Source of the DNA: UBA5951 sp009936885
GTDB lineage: Bacteria; Pseudomonadota; Alphaproteobacteria; Puniceispirillales; Puniceispirillaceae
NCBI GenBank assembly: GCA_937996625.1
Contig: CALKVA010000004.1
Coordinates: forward strand, 1-64,000
Direction of reading: 5' to 3'
DNA length: 64,000 nt
Position 1 is the first letter of the stretch. Each line of letters begins with the position of its first letter. The notes under the pieces were generated by a model, which was not told where the DNA came from, searched no databases, and worked only from the letters and a program-made list of their open reading frames with translations. The position numbers and the translations under genes were made by a program. Below, piece by piece: positions 28,091 to 36,745 of the stretch.

Positions 28091-28860
28091 AAATTGACAT
28101 TCTCCTGTTGTAATAATTCTGCTGCAAGTGACACGTAAGCCTTCGAGCCTGGACAATTAATATCATACATTAAAACCGGTTGGCCAAAGGATGGTGCCTC
28201 TGAAACCCTTACATTACGGGGAATGATGGTTTGATATACCTGTTTACCAAAATGTTCTTTAACGTCATTTACAACCATTTCCGATAGATTATTCCGACTA
28301 TCAAACATAGTAAGGACAATACCTTGAACAGATAGGTTTGGATTCAGATTTTTTTTTACCAACTCCACTGAACGCAATAATTGGGCTAAGCCTTCAAGAG
28401 CATAAAACTCGCATTGTAGCGGCACTAATACAGAATTAGAAGCAGAGAGCGCATTTACAGTAAGCAGCCCAAGAGAAGGCGGACAGTCAATTATCACAAA
28501 ATCATAGGAACTAGAAATGGGCCTCAGCAGCTGGTCTAATATATATTCTCTATGTTCTCTATCTCTTATTTCAACCTCAGCTGCTGCGAGGTCGGTATCT
28601 GCTGGAACTATAGATAATTTTGGGATTATTGTTTCTTGTATTGCATCACTTATATGTGCTCTTTGCGTCAAGAGATGATATATCTGGATGTCCCTTTGGA
28701 TATTATCAATACCAAAGCCTGTGCTTGCATTACCTTGCGGGTCCAAGTCAATTAGCAAGACCCGTTTATCACATGCAGCTAGAGCCGTTGAGAGATTAAC
28801 AGCTGTTGTGGTTTTTCCAACGCCGCCTTTTTGGTTGGCAATCGATATTACCTTGGTCAT
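28087..28860 (-). CDS. parA: Chromosome partitioning ATPase ParA
   Basis: Walker-type ATPase that moves ParB-parS complexes. The 257-residue protein has the deviant Walker A KGGVGKTT at 11-18, LLIDLDPQGNASTGFG near 35 and the Walker B-like VIIDCPPSLGLLTVNAL near 122. It lies directly before parB with an ATGA overlap and nine bases after rsmG, the classical alphaproteobacterial rsmG-parA-parB order next to the origin. Confidence 0.96.
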   Translation of the reverse strand: MTKVISIANQKGGVGKTTTAVNLSTALAACDKRVLLIDLDPQGNASTGFGIDNIQRDIQIYHLLTQRAHISDAIQETIIPKLSIVPADTDLAAAEVEIRDREHREYILDQLLRPISSSYDFVIIDCPPSLGLLTVNALSASNSVLVPLQCEFYALEGLAQLLRSVELVKKNLNPNLSVQGIVLTMFDSRNNLSEMVVNDVKEHFGKQVYQTIIPRNVRVSEAPSFGQPVLMYDINCPGSKAYVSLAAELLQQENVNL

Positions 28861-28869
28861 TAAATTTCC

Positions 28870-29484
28870 CTATAATGCATCGTTACATTGTAATTCTAGA
28901 ATACAACCATCTTCAGATGTGATAGATGTATGCTGGTTTACTACTCGTATTTTCTGCCATGAATCTATATTAATCAACTCAGAACTTACATCTCTTCCTT
29001 TAAGAAGTAAAAATCGCAATTTTGGGTGGTGCTGCTTTTGTGTTAAAGCAAGCAAGCGCGGCAGAGGCGCAAATGCACGTGCTGTTATTATATCTGCTTT
29101 CAAAGTAGGCATATCTTCCAGTCGTGTTTCATAAACCGATGCATTTAAATTAATTCGTGATATAGCAGTTCTAAGAAACGCGCATTTTTTTTGGTCTGAT
29201 TCCACTAAATGTATCTTGTGATTGGTTAGAATAGACAGAACAATGCCAGGGAGCCCCGCACCAGAACCGATATCAAGAATGCAGCAGGGGTTTTTGGGAA
29301 GAAAACTACATAGCTGAGCACTGTCAAGAATATGCCTATCCCAAATTTCATTTATAGTTTTAGGAGAAATGAGGTTCAGGCGTTTCTGCCATTTGAATAA
29401 AAGATCATGAAAGGATAAAAGCTTAGATAATGTTTCATGTGAAACATTATAGTTATCCTTTAACACAGAAAGGGTATCGCTCAT
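28870..29484 (-). CDS. rsmG: 16S rRNA (guanine527-N7)-methyltransferase
   Basis: Methylates G527 of 16S rRNA. From the ATG at 29484 it has 204 residues; a TTG at 29493 is an alternative. The SAM-binding motif is ILDIGSGAGLPGIVLS near 67, with LVESDQKKCAFLR after it and ITARAFAPL near 130. The N-terminal NVSHETL (13-19) is encoded by a parS-like 16-mer at 29431-29446, so the gene carries a segregation site in its 5' part. It begins just after the mnmG stop and is probably cotranscribed with mnmE-mnmG. Confidence 0.94.
   Translation of the reverse strand: MSDTLSVLKDNYNVSHETLSKLLSFHDLLFKWQKRLNLISPKTINEIWDRHILDSAQLCSFLPKNPCCILDIGSGAGLPGIVLSILTNHKIHLVESDQKKCAFLRTAISRINLNASVYETRLEDMPTLKADIITARAFAPLPRLLALTQKQHHPKLRFLLLKGRDVSSELINIDSWQKIRVVNQHTSITSEDGCILELQCNDAL
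29431..29446. promoter_or_regulatory. parS-like ParB binding site in rsmG
   Basis: TGTTTCATGTGAAACA differs at one central base from the near-universal parS palindrome TGTTTCACGTGAAACA. It lies 0.6 kb from parA and 6.9 kb from the candidate oriC. An identical 16-mer is at 33152-33167, which makes chance unlikely. Confidence 0.8.
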
Positions 29485-29493
29485 GGCTCTCAA

Positions 29494-31404
29494 TTACCGT
29501 GCAACGACATTATTTTGATGTTGTGCTCTGATTGATTTTGAATTTCGGCGAATATAGCGTAACACGCATACAATAGCTGCAGGCGTAAGACCTGCTATTC
29601 TATTTGCTTGCCCGATAGAAGCAGGCTTAAACCTATTAAATAGCTCAATTGATTCAGAAGAAAGCCCCCCTATCGCTGAAAAGTCAATATCATTTGGAAT
29701 TTGCAATGCATCGTCGCGCCTCATTGCTTCGATATCTGCTTCCTGACGTTTTACATAATTTGCATAGCGGCAATCTGTTTCAATTTGGGAATGTATGTAT
29801 ATTGGGATATCTTTTATTTGTGGCCATAATGAAACACAATCTGATAATTTTATATCATGATTAGATAGGAGCTCTTCTGCTTTTGAGATATTACCATTCC
29901 TTGAAGAGGGCAGGTTATGAGCAGATAGCTCTGATGGTCTGGCTGTTAAATTAGCTAATATATCTCGTGCATCATCCAGCATTTGCTTTCTAGCTTCAAA
30001 TGATTTGCGCCTATCATGGCTTGCGCAACCTAACTCTATCGCTTTGGGGGTCAGTCTTTGGTCTGCATTATCAGCGCGAAGTAATAATCTGTATTCTGCT
30101 CGCGAGGTAAACATTCTATAAGGCTCTGGCGCCCCACATGTTATAAGATCGTCAATCATGACGCCGATATAAGCTTCTGCTCTGTCAAGAAAGAAGCCTG
30201 TTTGCATTCCTTGCATTGTGGCGGAGGCACATAAGGCAGCATTTATTCCAGCCATTAATCCTTGTGCTGCTGCTTCCTCATAGCCGGTAGTACCGTTAAT
30301 CTGGCCTGCCAAATATAAACCTGGCAACACCTTTAGCTGCAAGGTTCGATCTAATGCCCTTGGGTCTACGAAGTCATATTCAATAGCATATCCAAATTGG
30401 AGTATCTTAGCCTTTTCCAGAGCTGGGATAGTTGCTATCATTTGATTTTGCACATCACGGGGAAGACTAGTGCTAATACCGTTTGGATATACGGTATCAA
30501 GTCTTAATCCTTCTGGCTCCAAAAATATTTGGTGCGAAGATTTTTCTGAAAACCGATTGACCTTATCTTCAATAGACGGGCAATATCTTGGCCCTATGCC
30601 TTCTATTTGACCACTATAGACTGCTGATAAATGCATTGATTGTGATATTATTTCATGCGTTTTTTCAGTTGTCCTAGTAATACCACAAGAAATTTGAGGG
30701 ATGGTTATCTTATCTGTTAGGTAAGAAAAAGGTTCTGGTTTTTCATCTGCTGCCTGCATCTCTAGTGATGCCCAGTCAATGGTTGATTTATCAAGCCTTG
30801 CTGGTGTTCCTGTTTTCAGCCTACCAACTGGAAGGCCAAGCCCGCGTAGCCTTTGCGCTAATGCGTTAGAGGGAGCTTCTCCAATTCGTCCAGCTTGCAT
30901 TCTCTCAGATCCAAGATGTATTATACCGCCTAAAAACGTGCCTGTCGTTAAAACTACTGATTTTGATAATATCTCACTTCCATCAGCTAGCGCTATACCA
31001 ACTACAAGTTTGTTTTCCACCAGAAGATCAGCAACCTTACCTTCATGAAATGACAGGTTTTCCTGAGCTTTTAGAGCCTCCTGAACTGCTTTACTATATA
31101 ATTCTCTGTCTGCTTGTGCTCTCGGGCCATGAACGGCTGAACCCCTAGATTTGTTTAACATCCGAAATTGAATGCCTGACTTATCTATAGCCTGTCCCAT
31201 AATGCCATCAAGCGCATCAATCTCACGCACCAAATGGCCTTTGCCTAATCCCCCGATAGCTGGGTTGCAAGACATCTCACCAATTTTATCTAGATCCATA
31301 GTTACTAGAAGTGTTTGTGCGCCCATTCTAGCAGCAGCGCTCGCAGCTTCAGTGCCTGCATGACCGCCGCCTATGACAATAACATCAACCCTCTTAGTAA
31401 CCAT
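29494..31404 (-). CDS. mnmG: tRNA uridine-34 modification enzyme MnmG
   Basis: FAD-dependent partner of MnmE that installs the carboxymethylaminomethyl group on U34 of certain tRNAs. The 636-residue length is usual. The FAD site GGGHAGTEA is at 12-20, CNPAIGGLGKGHLVREIDAL near 46, the second GxG motif region TGTFLGGIIHLGS near 153, and AGQINGTTGYEEAAAQGL near 370. It lies between mnmE and rsmG, as in many bacteria near the origin. Confidence 0.97.
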   Translation of the reverse strand: MVTKRVDVIVIGGGHAGTEAASAAARMGAQTLLVTMDLDKIGEMSCNPAIGGLGKGHLVREIDALDGIMGQAIDKSGIQFRMLNKSRGSAVHGPRAQADRELYSKAVQEALKAQENLSFHEGKVADLLVENKLVVGIALADGSEILSKSVVLTTGTFLGGIIHLGSERMQAGRIGEAPSNALAQRLRGLGLPVGRLKTGTPARLDKSTIDWASLEMQAADEKPEPFSYLTDKITIPQISCGITRTTEKTHEIISQSMHLSAVYSGQIEGIGPRYCPSIEDKVNRFSEKSSHQIFLEPEGLRLDTVYPNGISTSLPRDVQNQMIATIPALEKAKILQFGYAIEYDFVDPRALDRTLQLKVLPGLYLAGQINGTTGYEEAAAQGLMAGINAALCASATMQGMQTGFFLDRAEAYIGVMIDDLITCGAPEPYRMFTSRAEYRLLLRADNADQRLTPKAIELGCASHDRRKSFEARKQMLDDARDILANLTARPSELSAHNLPSSRNGNISKAEELLSNHDIKLSDCVSLWPQIKDIPIYIHSQIETDCRYANYVKRQEADIEAMRRDDALQIPNDIDFSAIGGLSSESIELFNRFKPASIGQANRIAGLTPAAIVCVLRYIRRNSKSIRAQHQNNVVAR

Positions 31405-31500
31405 TTATTCTTTGCTTTCTGAGCGTTCTTATAATTGAATGGCAATTTATGCGATATGATACTAAATTGCGTAACCAGATGTCAAAATTTGAGTTATACA

Positions 31501-32892
31501 TTATTTACCAATACAAAAATTAGAAAAAATATTATCTAGCAAATCCTCTGCATCGACGGTGCCAGTGAGCCGACCAAGTGAAACACACGCATGTCGTAAC
31601 TCTTCTGCTACAAGTTCTGGTTGTTGTTGAATATCTAAAGCCATAGCGCGTTCTAATGCAGCAGATACCGAAAGGCAAGCTGACTTATGCCAAGAACGCG
31701 TTAATCTCAAATCGCTGCTTGAGTTTGGAATATAAGATAGTATTTCAGCTAGCTTTTTAACCAATATATCACCACTATTTTCCGTATTTTGATTTTGAAA
31801 GCTCGCGATTATTGGCTTTGCATGTTCAAAGATAGGTGCGTTAATATGCCTGATTTTCTGCTGTATAACATTATCTGATACAAGATCCGCCTTATTTAGT
31901 ACAACCAGCTTCATAGCTGAGCCCCATTTCTCAAACTCACCAAGCCTTTCTGCCCAATCAGGGTTTGATACATCTAAAACCAAAATAGTGACATCAGACT
32001 CCACCGCTACTTTTTTTGCCCGTTTTATACCCTCAATTTCTACGAAATCCTCCGCCTGTCTAATTCCAGCTGTATCAGTTAGAATAACAGGTATCCCGCC
32101 CAAATCTAAGCGAACTTCTATAACATCACGCGTCGTGCCTTCTATCTCAGATACGATTGCTACTTCGCGCTTTGCTAATACATTTAAGATAGTTGATTTT
32201 CCAGCATTTACAGGTCCTATCAGAGCTATCTTTACCCCATCGCGTATTTGCTCAGATAATTCACTATCGCTAACAAGCACATTTATATTATTTTGGAGCT
32301 CTTTTATTGTGTTCAAATACCCGTCCAAAACATCATCCGGTAAATCTTCATCCGAGAAATCAATAATTGTCTCAAGTCTTGAAGATATCGAAACAAGCTC
32401 TTCTCTAAAGATCAGCAACTGAGCAGAAAGTTTTCCAGTCATGACATTCATTGCTTGCTGATGTTGTAGCGTAGTTTGAGCGTCTATCAAGTCAGCAAGA
32501 CCCTCCAAATCAACTAACCCCATCTTACCATTATTAAATGACCTGCGGGAAAACTCGCCTGGCTGTGCTGGTCTAAGGCCAGGAATATCAGCCAGTTCGG
32601 ACAATAAAAACTGAATAACTGCTGGGCTTCCATGACATTGTATCTCGGTAATATTCTCGCCTGTTGGAGATGCGCTTGAAGGGAATAACACAAGCATTAC
32701 ATCATCTATTATCTGGCCACTATCTGCTCTAAGGCGTCGATACTGCGCTACTGGCTTGTATAGCACTTGCGTGCCCAGAACCCCAAAATGGGATAACACG
32801 TCATGCGCGCCAATACCGGATATTCTGATAATAGCGATAGCAGATCGGCCTAGCGGTGTGGCCAGCGCGAATATAGTGTCAGATACACTCAC
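31501..32892 (-). CDS. mnmE: tRNA modification GTPase MnmE
   Basis: GTPase partner of MnmG. The 463-residue protein has a tetrahydrofolate-binding N-terminal domain (DTIFALATPLGRSAIAIIRI), a G domain with the P-loop GPVNAGKST at 226-234, the G3 motif DTAGIR and the G4 motif NKAD, and the essential C-terminal CIGK. The start is GTG (GTG AGT GTA), and MSVSDTI aligns with the start of the family. It reads in the same direction as mnmG, 96 bases upstream of it. Confidence 0.96.
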   Translation of the reverse strand: MSVSDTIFALATPLGRSAIAIIRISGIGAHDVLSHFGVLGTQVLYKPVAQYRRLRADSGQIIDDVMLVLFPSSASPTGENITEIQCHGSPAVIQFLLSELADIPGLRPAQPGEFSRRSFNNGKMGLVDLEGLADLIDAQTTLQHQQAMNVMTGKLSAQLLIFREELVSISSRLETIIDFSDEDLPDDVLDGYLNTIKELQNNINVLVSDSELSEQIRDGVKIALIGPVNAGKSTILNVLAKREVAIVSEIEGTTRDVIEVRLDLGGIPVILTDTAGIRQAEDFVEIEGIKRAKKVAVESDVTILVLDVSNPDWAERLGEFEKWGSAMKLVVLNKADLVSDNVIQQKIRHINAPIFEHAKPIIASFQNQNTENSGDILVKKLAEILSYIPNSSSDLRLTRSWHKSACLSVSAALERAMALDIQQQPELVAEELRHACVSLGRLTGTVDAEDLLDNIFSNFCIGK

Positions 32893-33026
32893 CTAATTTC
32901 CAGCTCTTTGACAAATTTATTAAACAACGTACTATTATCTATAATATGCCTCATAATTTACCCACAAATTACTTATTGTTCACTTTGGGCTGATTAACAT
33001 CTATATTATTGGATGAAAACAAATAA

Positions 33027-33524
33027 ATGAATATGATTAAAACAAGGCTAGGATATTTTTTGCCTGTCACGTCTCCCGCAGGGTTAAAAGAGTTGCGATG
33101 GCAACAAACACCCTTTGGCGAACAACTAAGCCACGAGAACGAAAACCAAAATGTTTCATGTGAAACACTCGAGCAGCTAGACAAATATTTATTAGGCAAG
33201 CTTACTCATTTCTCTATACCCATCGATTTTTCGGTTTGGTCTCCTGCAATGACCCGCTGGTTTAACACTCTTACCTTAGTTCGGTATGGACAAACCATTT
33301 CCTATCAAGGCTTAGCCAAACAATGGGGCAACATAAAAGCGGCACGCGCCGCTGGTCAGGCATGCCGGAAAAACCCAATTCCTATAATAATTCCCTGTCA
33401 CCGCATACTAAACACAGATGGTTTTATAAACCAATATAGCGGTGGGAGTAGGGAAAACCCAAGCTCAAACGAAAATATAGCACGAAAACGATGGCTCATA
33501 GATTTAGAAGCTAAAAACAGCTAG
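33027..33524 (+). CDS. ogt: Methylated-DNA-protein-cysteine methyltransferase
   Basis: Suicide repair protein that takes alkyl groups from O6-alkylguanine. The 165-residue protein has a short N-terminal domain and the catalytic PCHR motif with Cys124 in IIIPCHRIL. A DNA-binding helix RAAGQACRKNP precedes it. NVSCETL at 42-48 is encoded by a parS-like sequence at 33152-33167. An ATG two codons later is an equally possible start. Its stop shares a CTAG with that of convergent rho. Confidence 0.92.
   Translation: MNMIKTRLGYFLPVTSPAGLKELRWQQTPFGEQLSHENENQNVSCETLEQLDKYLLGKLTHFSIPIDFSVWSPAMTRWFNTLTLVRYGQTISYQGLAKQWGNIKAARAAGQACRKNPIPIIIPCHRILNTDGFINQYSGGSRENPSSNENIARKRWLIDLEAKNS
33152..33167. promoter_or_regulatory. 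parS-like ParB binding site in ogt
   Basis: TGTTTCATGTGAAACA, identical to the site in rsmG and in the same orientation, 3.2 kb from the candidate oriC. One central mismatch to the consensus parS. It lies inside the variable N-terminal part of ogt, where the coding constraint should be weak, which favours selection on the DNA site. Confidence 0.8.
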
Positions 33525-34780
33525 CTATTCATATGCTCGAAGAAATCTTCATTTGTTTTTGCATAGCGCAATTTGTCCGTTAGGAACTCCATTGCATCCA
33601 CTGGACCACTCTGCATCAAAATGCGACGTAACATCCACATTTTATTCAATATTGCCTTATCGACTAATAATTCTTCTTTTCTGGTTCCAGATTTAGTCAC
33701 ATCTATAGCTGGGAACACCCGCTTATCTGCTATTTTGCGATCTAAAATAAGCTCACTATTACCAGTACCCTTAAACTCCTCAAATATGACTTCATCCATG
33801 CGAGAACCTGTTTCAATAAGAGCCGTTGCAATTATAGTGAGAGAGCCGCCCTCCTCAATATTTCTTGCCGCGCCGAAAAAGCGTTTAGGTCTCTGTAATG
33901 CATTTGCATCAACACCGCCTGTCAATACCTTACCTGATGATGGTACAACGGTATTATAAGCTCTCGCTAGCCGTGTAATACTATCAAGTAGAATTACGAC
34001 ATCCCGTTTATGTTCAACCAAACGTTTTGCTTTTTCCAAGACCATATCTGTTACTTGAACATGGCGTACAGCTGGCTCATCAAAAGTTGACGAAATAACC
34101 TCTCCTTTAACAGATCTTTGCATATCGGTTACTTCCTCGGGGCGTTCATCTATTAGCAGCACGATTAAGTAAACCTCTGGATGATTTCGAGAAATTGCAT
34201 GAGCTATAGATTGCAACATCATGGTTTTACCCGTGCGAGGTGGCGCCACAATAAGGCTTCTTTGCCCTTTTCCAATAGGCGCTATCAGATCCATAATTCT
34301 TGGAGTCTTATCCTTGCTATCAGGATCAAACGGTAGCTCCATCGTTAATTTTTTATTTGGATAAAGCGGGGTAAGATTATCAAAATTTATGCGATGTCTA
34401 ACGGAGTCAGGTTTTTCGAAATTAATAAGATCTACTTTTAAAAGTGCAAAATAACGCTCGCCATCCTTTGGCGCTCTAATCTCTCCTTCGACAGTATCAC
34501 CAGTGCGAAGACCAAATCTTCTTACCTGACTTGGAGAGACGTAAATATCATCTGGTCCTGGCAGATAATTAGACTCAGGGGATCGAAGAAATCCAAAACC
34601 ATCCTGCAAAACTTCAAGCACGCCAGTACCACTAATAACCACCTCGTTTTCAGCCAGCTGCTTCAGGATAGCAAACATCATATCCTGTGTTCGGAGCGTA
34701 GACGCGTTTTCCACCTCTAATTCTTCAGCATATGCTAACAATTCGGAGGGAGAGCGGGATTTTAATTCTTGTAAATGCAT
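33521..34780 (-). CDS. rho: Transcription termination factor Rho
   Basis: Hexameric RNA helicase that ends untranslated transcripts. The 419-residue protein has the N-terminal Rho domain (MHLQELKSRSPSELLAYAEE), a cold-shock-like RNA-binding domain with GFGFLRSPESNYLPG near 61-75, the Walker A APPRTGKT at 179-186, and Walker B with VILLDSITRLARAYN. VDANALQRPKRFFGAARN is the Q-loop region. No long insertion is present. Order hemE-hemJ-rho is conserved in this class. Confidence 0.97.
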   Translation of the reverse strand: MHLQELKSRSPSELLAYAEELEVENASTLRTQDMMFAILKQLAENEVVISGTGVLEVLQDGFGFLRSPESNYLPGPDDIYVSPSQVRRFGLRTGDTVEGEIRAPKDGERYFALLKVDLINFEKPDSVRHRINFDNLTPLYPNKKLTMELPFDPDSKDKTPRIMDLIAPIGKGQRSLIVAPPRTGKTMMLQSIAHAISRNHPEVYLIVLLIDERPEEVTDMQRSVKGEVISSTFDEPAVRHVQVTDMVLEKAKRLVEHKRDVVILLDSITRLARAYNTVVPSSGKVLTGGVDANALQRPKRFFGAARNIEEGGSLTIIATALIETGSRMDEVIFEEFKGTGNSELILDRKIADKRVFPAIDVTKSGTRKEELLVDKAILNKMWMLRRILMQSGPVDAMEFLTDKLRYAKTNEDFFEHMNS

Positions 34781-34883
34781 GAGTGTAAACTTATCTGAAT
34801 TAAGTTTAAAGGTAGGAAAGCATCATGATATCTGATTAATAGAGGTAATGTCAAATTAGATATTGATTTAGGTACAAACCTTA

Positions 34884-35312
34884 TCAGAAAGGCTCAACAA
34901 CCGCTAATATCACAATTGCTATCATTGTCAGTGTTGGGGCTTCATTCCAATAACGATAATAATTATCTGATTTTGGAGTCTCATCACCTTCCAGCCGGCG
35001 TCTCATACCAGCAAATTTTATGTGGAAATAAGTCATAAGCACTACACACACAATTTTTGCTAGCATCCAATATTCTTGTAATAAAGACGGGTTAAGATGC
35101 AATAAATATAAACCTAATAACCAACTTATTATCATGGCAGGATTCATAATACCCTTTAATAAGCGTCGCTCCATTAATTTAAATGTCTGAGAACGAACAG
35201 AGCCTACATCTGCCAATGAGTGGTACACAAATAGTCGAGGCAGATATAACAATCCAGCCATCCACGCTATGATAGCGATAATGTGAAATGCCTTAACTAA
35301 TTGATAATCCAA
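34884..35312 (-). CDS. hemJ: Protoporphyrinogen oxidase HemJ-type membrane protein
   Basis: A 142-residue inner-membrane protein with four hydrophobic spans. FHIIAIIAWMAGLLYLPRLFVYH contains the conserved histidine and the WMAGLLYLPRLFVYH motif of HemJ, which oxidises protoporphyrinogen IX in many alphaproteobacteria. ARREGD-type RRLEGDE and YWNEAPT near the C-terminus are also typical. The start is TTG, with AGAGAG upstream, and lies inside the last 20 bases of hemE. The two heme genes are therefore translationally linked. Confidence 0.9.
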   Translation of the reverse strand: MDYQLVKAFHIIAIIAWMAGLLYLPRLFVYHSLADVGSVRSQTFKLMERRLLKGIMNPAMIISWLLGLYLLHLNPSLLQEYWMLAKIVCVVLMTYFHIKFAGMRRRLEGDETPKSDNYYRYWNEAPTLTMIAIVILAVVEPF

Positions 35313-36348
35313 TATTTTTCTCTCTTATATAAGACATAATCTCCGCAACATTTTCCTCCGGCGTCTCTGGCACGATACCATGTCCCAAATTGAATATATA
35401 GGGTCTATCTGTAATTAAATTAAGAAGATAATCAACCTCTTTTTTGAGCACATATCCGCCAGTTACAAGGCATAACGGGTCAATATTACCTTGAATAGCG
35501 ATGTCTTTAGGTATAGACCTATGCACAAATTCAATATCTGTTAGATGATCAACGGCAACACAATTAGGCTGAACTATATCTACAAACTCAACAATACCTT
35601 CCCCGATAGACTTTGGCAGACATATAAAAGGTATATGAGGATATTTTTTTCTAAGTGTTTGCGTTATTGTTTTTGTTGGCTTATATACAAATTTATTACG
35701 GAATCTTGCTGGTATCGAACCAGCCCAACTATCAAACAACATAATAGCATTAACGCCTGCTTTTATTTGAATTTCTAAAAAATGAATTATGGCCTGTGTT
35801 AAGATATCAAAAATTTGTTCTGAGTTAGCATAATCTGCCCACAAAAATTTTCTCGCATTTGGAAAATCTTTAGATGAGCCACCCTCTGTTAAGTAGGTGA
35901 ATAATGTCCATGGTGAACCCGAAAAACCAATAATTGGCGTATCTTTAGTATTCTCACTCTTATCTAATTTAACACGAGTCAGCTTTATTGCCTCACTTAC
36001 AGGTTGTAAATTGGTAAGGTAGGTATCCCATTGAGGTGGTAGTAATAGCTCACCTAGTTCTAATTTATGTAATTTCGGACCTTCATTTTTAACAAATGTC
36101 ACTTGATAATTCAGCATATGCAATATGAGTAAAATGTCAGAAAAAATAATTGCTGCATCCATTCCAAATTTTTTAATTGGTTGGCAGGTAACATTACTAG
36201 CTTTTTCAGGATTTAAACAAAATTCTATAAAATCCTTTTCTGTCTTCCTTACATTTCTATAACTTTGCAAATATCTTCCAGCCTGTCTCATTATCCAGAT
36301 AGGAGGTGTTTTTGTTAATTCGCCATTTAGTGTTTTTATAAAATTCAT
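35293..36348 (-). CDS. hemE: Uroporphyrinogen decarboxylase
   Basis: Decarboxylates uroporphyrinogen III to coproporphyrinogen III in heme synthesis. The 351-residue protein has IWIMRQAGRYLQSYR with the conserved arginines near residue 23, the catalytic aspartate in IIFSDILLI, GFSGSPWTLFTYLTEGG, and FNLGHGIVPETPEENV at the end. I start at ATG 36348, where MNFIKTLNG matches the family; a longer frame to 36453 runs into the origin region and contains a DnaA-box-like site. It borders the candidate oriC, as in Caulobacter. Confidence 0.94.
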   Translation of the reverse strand: MNFIKTLNGELTKTPPIWIMRQAGRYLQSYRNVRKTEKDFIEFCLNPEKASNVTCQPIKKFGMDAAIIFSDILLILHMLNYQVTFVKNEGPKLHKLELGELLLPPQWDTYLTNLQPVSEAIKLTRVKLDKSENTKDTPIIGFSGSPWTLFTYLTEGGSSKDFPNARKFLWADYANSEQIFDILTQAIIHFLEIQIKAGVNAIMLFDSWAGSIPARFRNKFVYKPTKTITQTLRKKYPHIPFICLPKSIGEGIVEFVDIVQPNCVAVDHLTDIEFVHRSIPKDIAIQGNIDPLCLVTGGYVLKKEVDYLLNLITDRPYIFNLGHGIVPETPEENVAEIMSYIREKNIGLSIS

Positions 36349-36562
36349 TATACTATCTAATATATTGTTATTTATAATAGAGATGTAGTAGTAGTTGGTT
36401 GTTTCGTAAATCATAAAAGCAATGCAGACATATTTTTCCACAGTTATATACACATATATAATATGAAATTTTCTATCTTTTCGCTTTCAAAAATGTTTTA
36501 AATCAATAGATTGTAAAATTGCCAAAAAACATACTACCATTTTTTATTATGTATGAGGTTTT

Positions 36563-36571
36563 TTATACACA
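36563..36571 (+). promoter_or_regulatory. DnaA box TTATACACA in oriC
   Basis: Exact match to TTATNCACA at the edge of the AT-rich left part of the origin region. Confidence 0.75.
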
Positions 36572-36640
36572 TTAAATTATAAGTTGGGGAAAGCTGTGCT
36601 TAAATAGGATAGATCTTTATTTCATCTAGCTATATAAAAC

Positions 36641-36649
36641 TTATCCACA
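36641..36649 (+). promoter_or_regulatory. DnaA box TTATCCACA in oriC
   Basis: Exact match to the strongest DnaA box sequence. A one-mismatch box (TTATCTACA) in the same orientation follows at 36663-36671, 22 bases on, which is close to two helical turns. Confidence 0.82.
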
Positions 36650-36745
36650 AGAGAGAGTTGAGTTATCTACAAACATGGTTAAAGATATCTGAGCGATGAG
36701 CAACTCTAACACACGATTATTTGTAACAGATGAAATCAGATAGTG

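Larger units (their letters stand above)
36349..36745. other. Candidate chromosomal replication origin (oriC)
   Basis: This AT-rich gap between hemE and the RP001 homologue holds exact DnaA boxes TTATACACA (36563-36571) and TTATCCACA (36641-36649). Single-mismatch boxes are TTTTCCACA (36434-36442), TTATCTACA (36663-36671) and, reversed, TGTGCTTAA (36595-36603). The left part (36350-36580) is nearly pure A and T and could be the unwinding element. The flanking gene pair marks oriC in Caulobacter and Rickettsia, and gene direction switches here from mainly minus to mainly plus. It contains no GANTC site. Promoters of both divergent genes must also lie here. Confidence 0.85.

Noticed and set aside
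31988..32422. 144-codon open frame on the plus strand inside mnmE
   Set aside because: It is antisense to a well-conserved gene, serine-rich, and has no ribosome binding site; a typical antisense shadow.
36349..36453. N-terminal extension of HemE to 36453
   Set aside because: The extra 35 residues do not resemble HemE and run into the origin region; MNFIKTLNG at 36348 is the family start.
36446..36454. Additional DnaA box ATATACACA
   Set aside because: One mismatch in the first base within a simple TA-rich run; too likely by chance to list separately.
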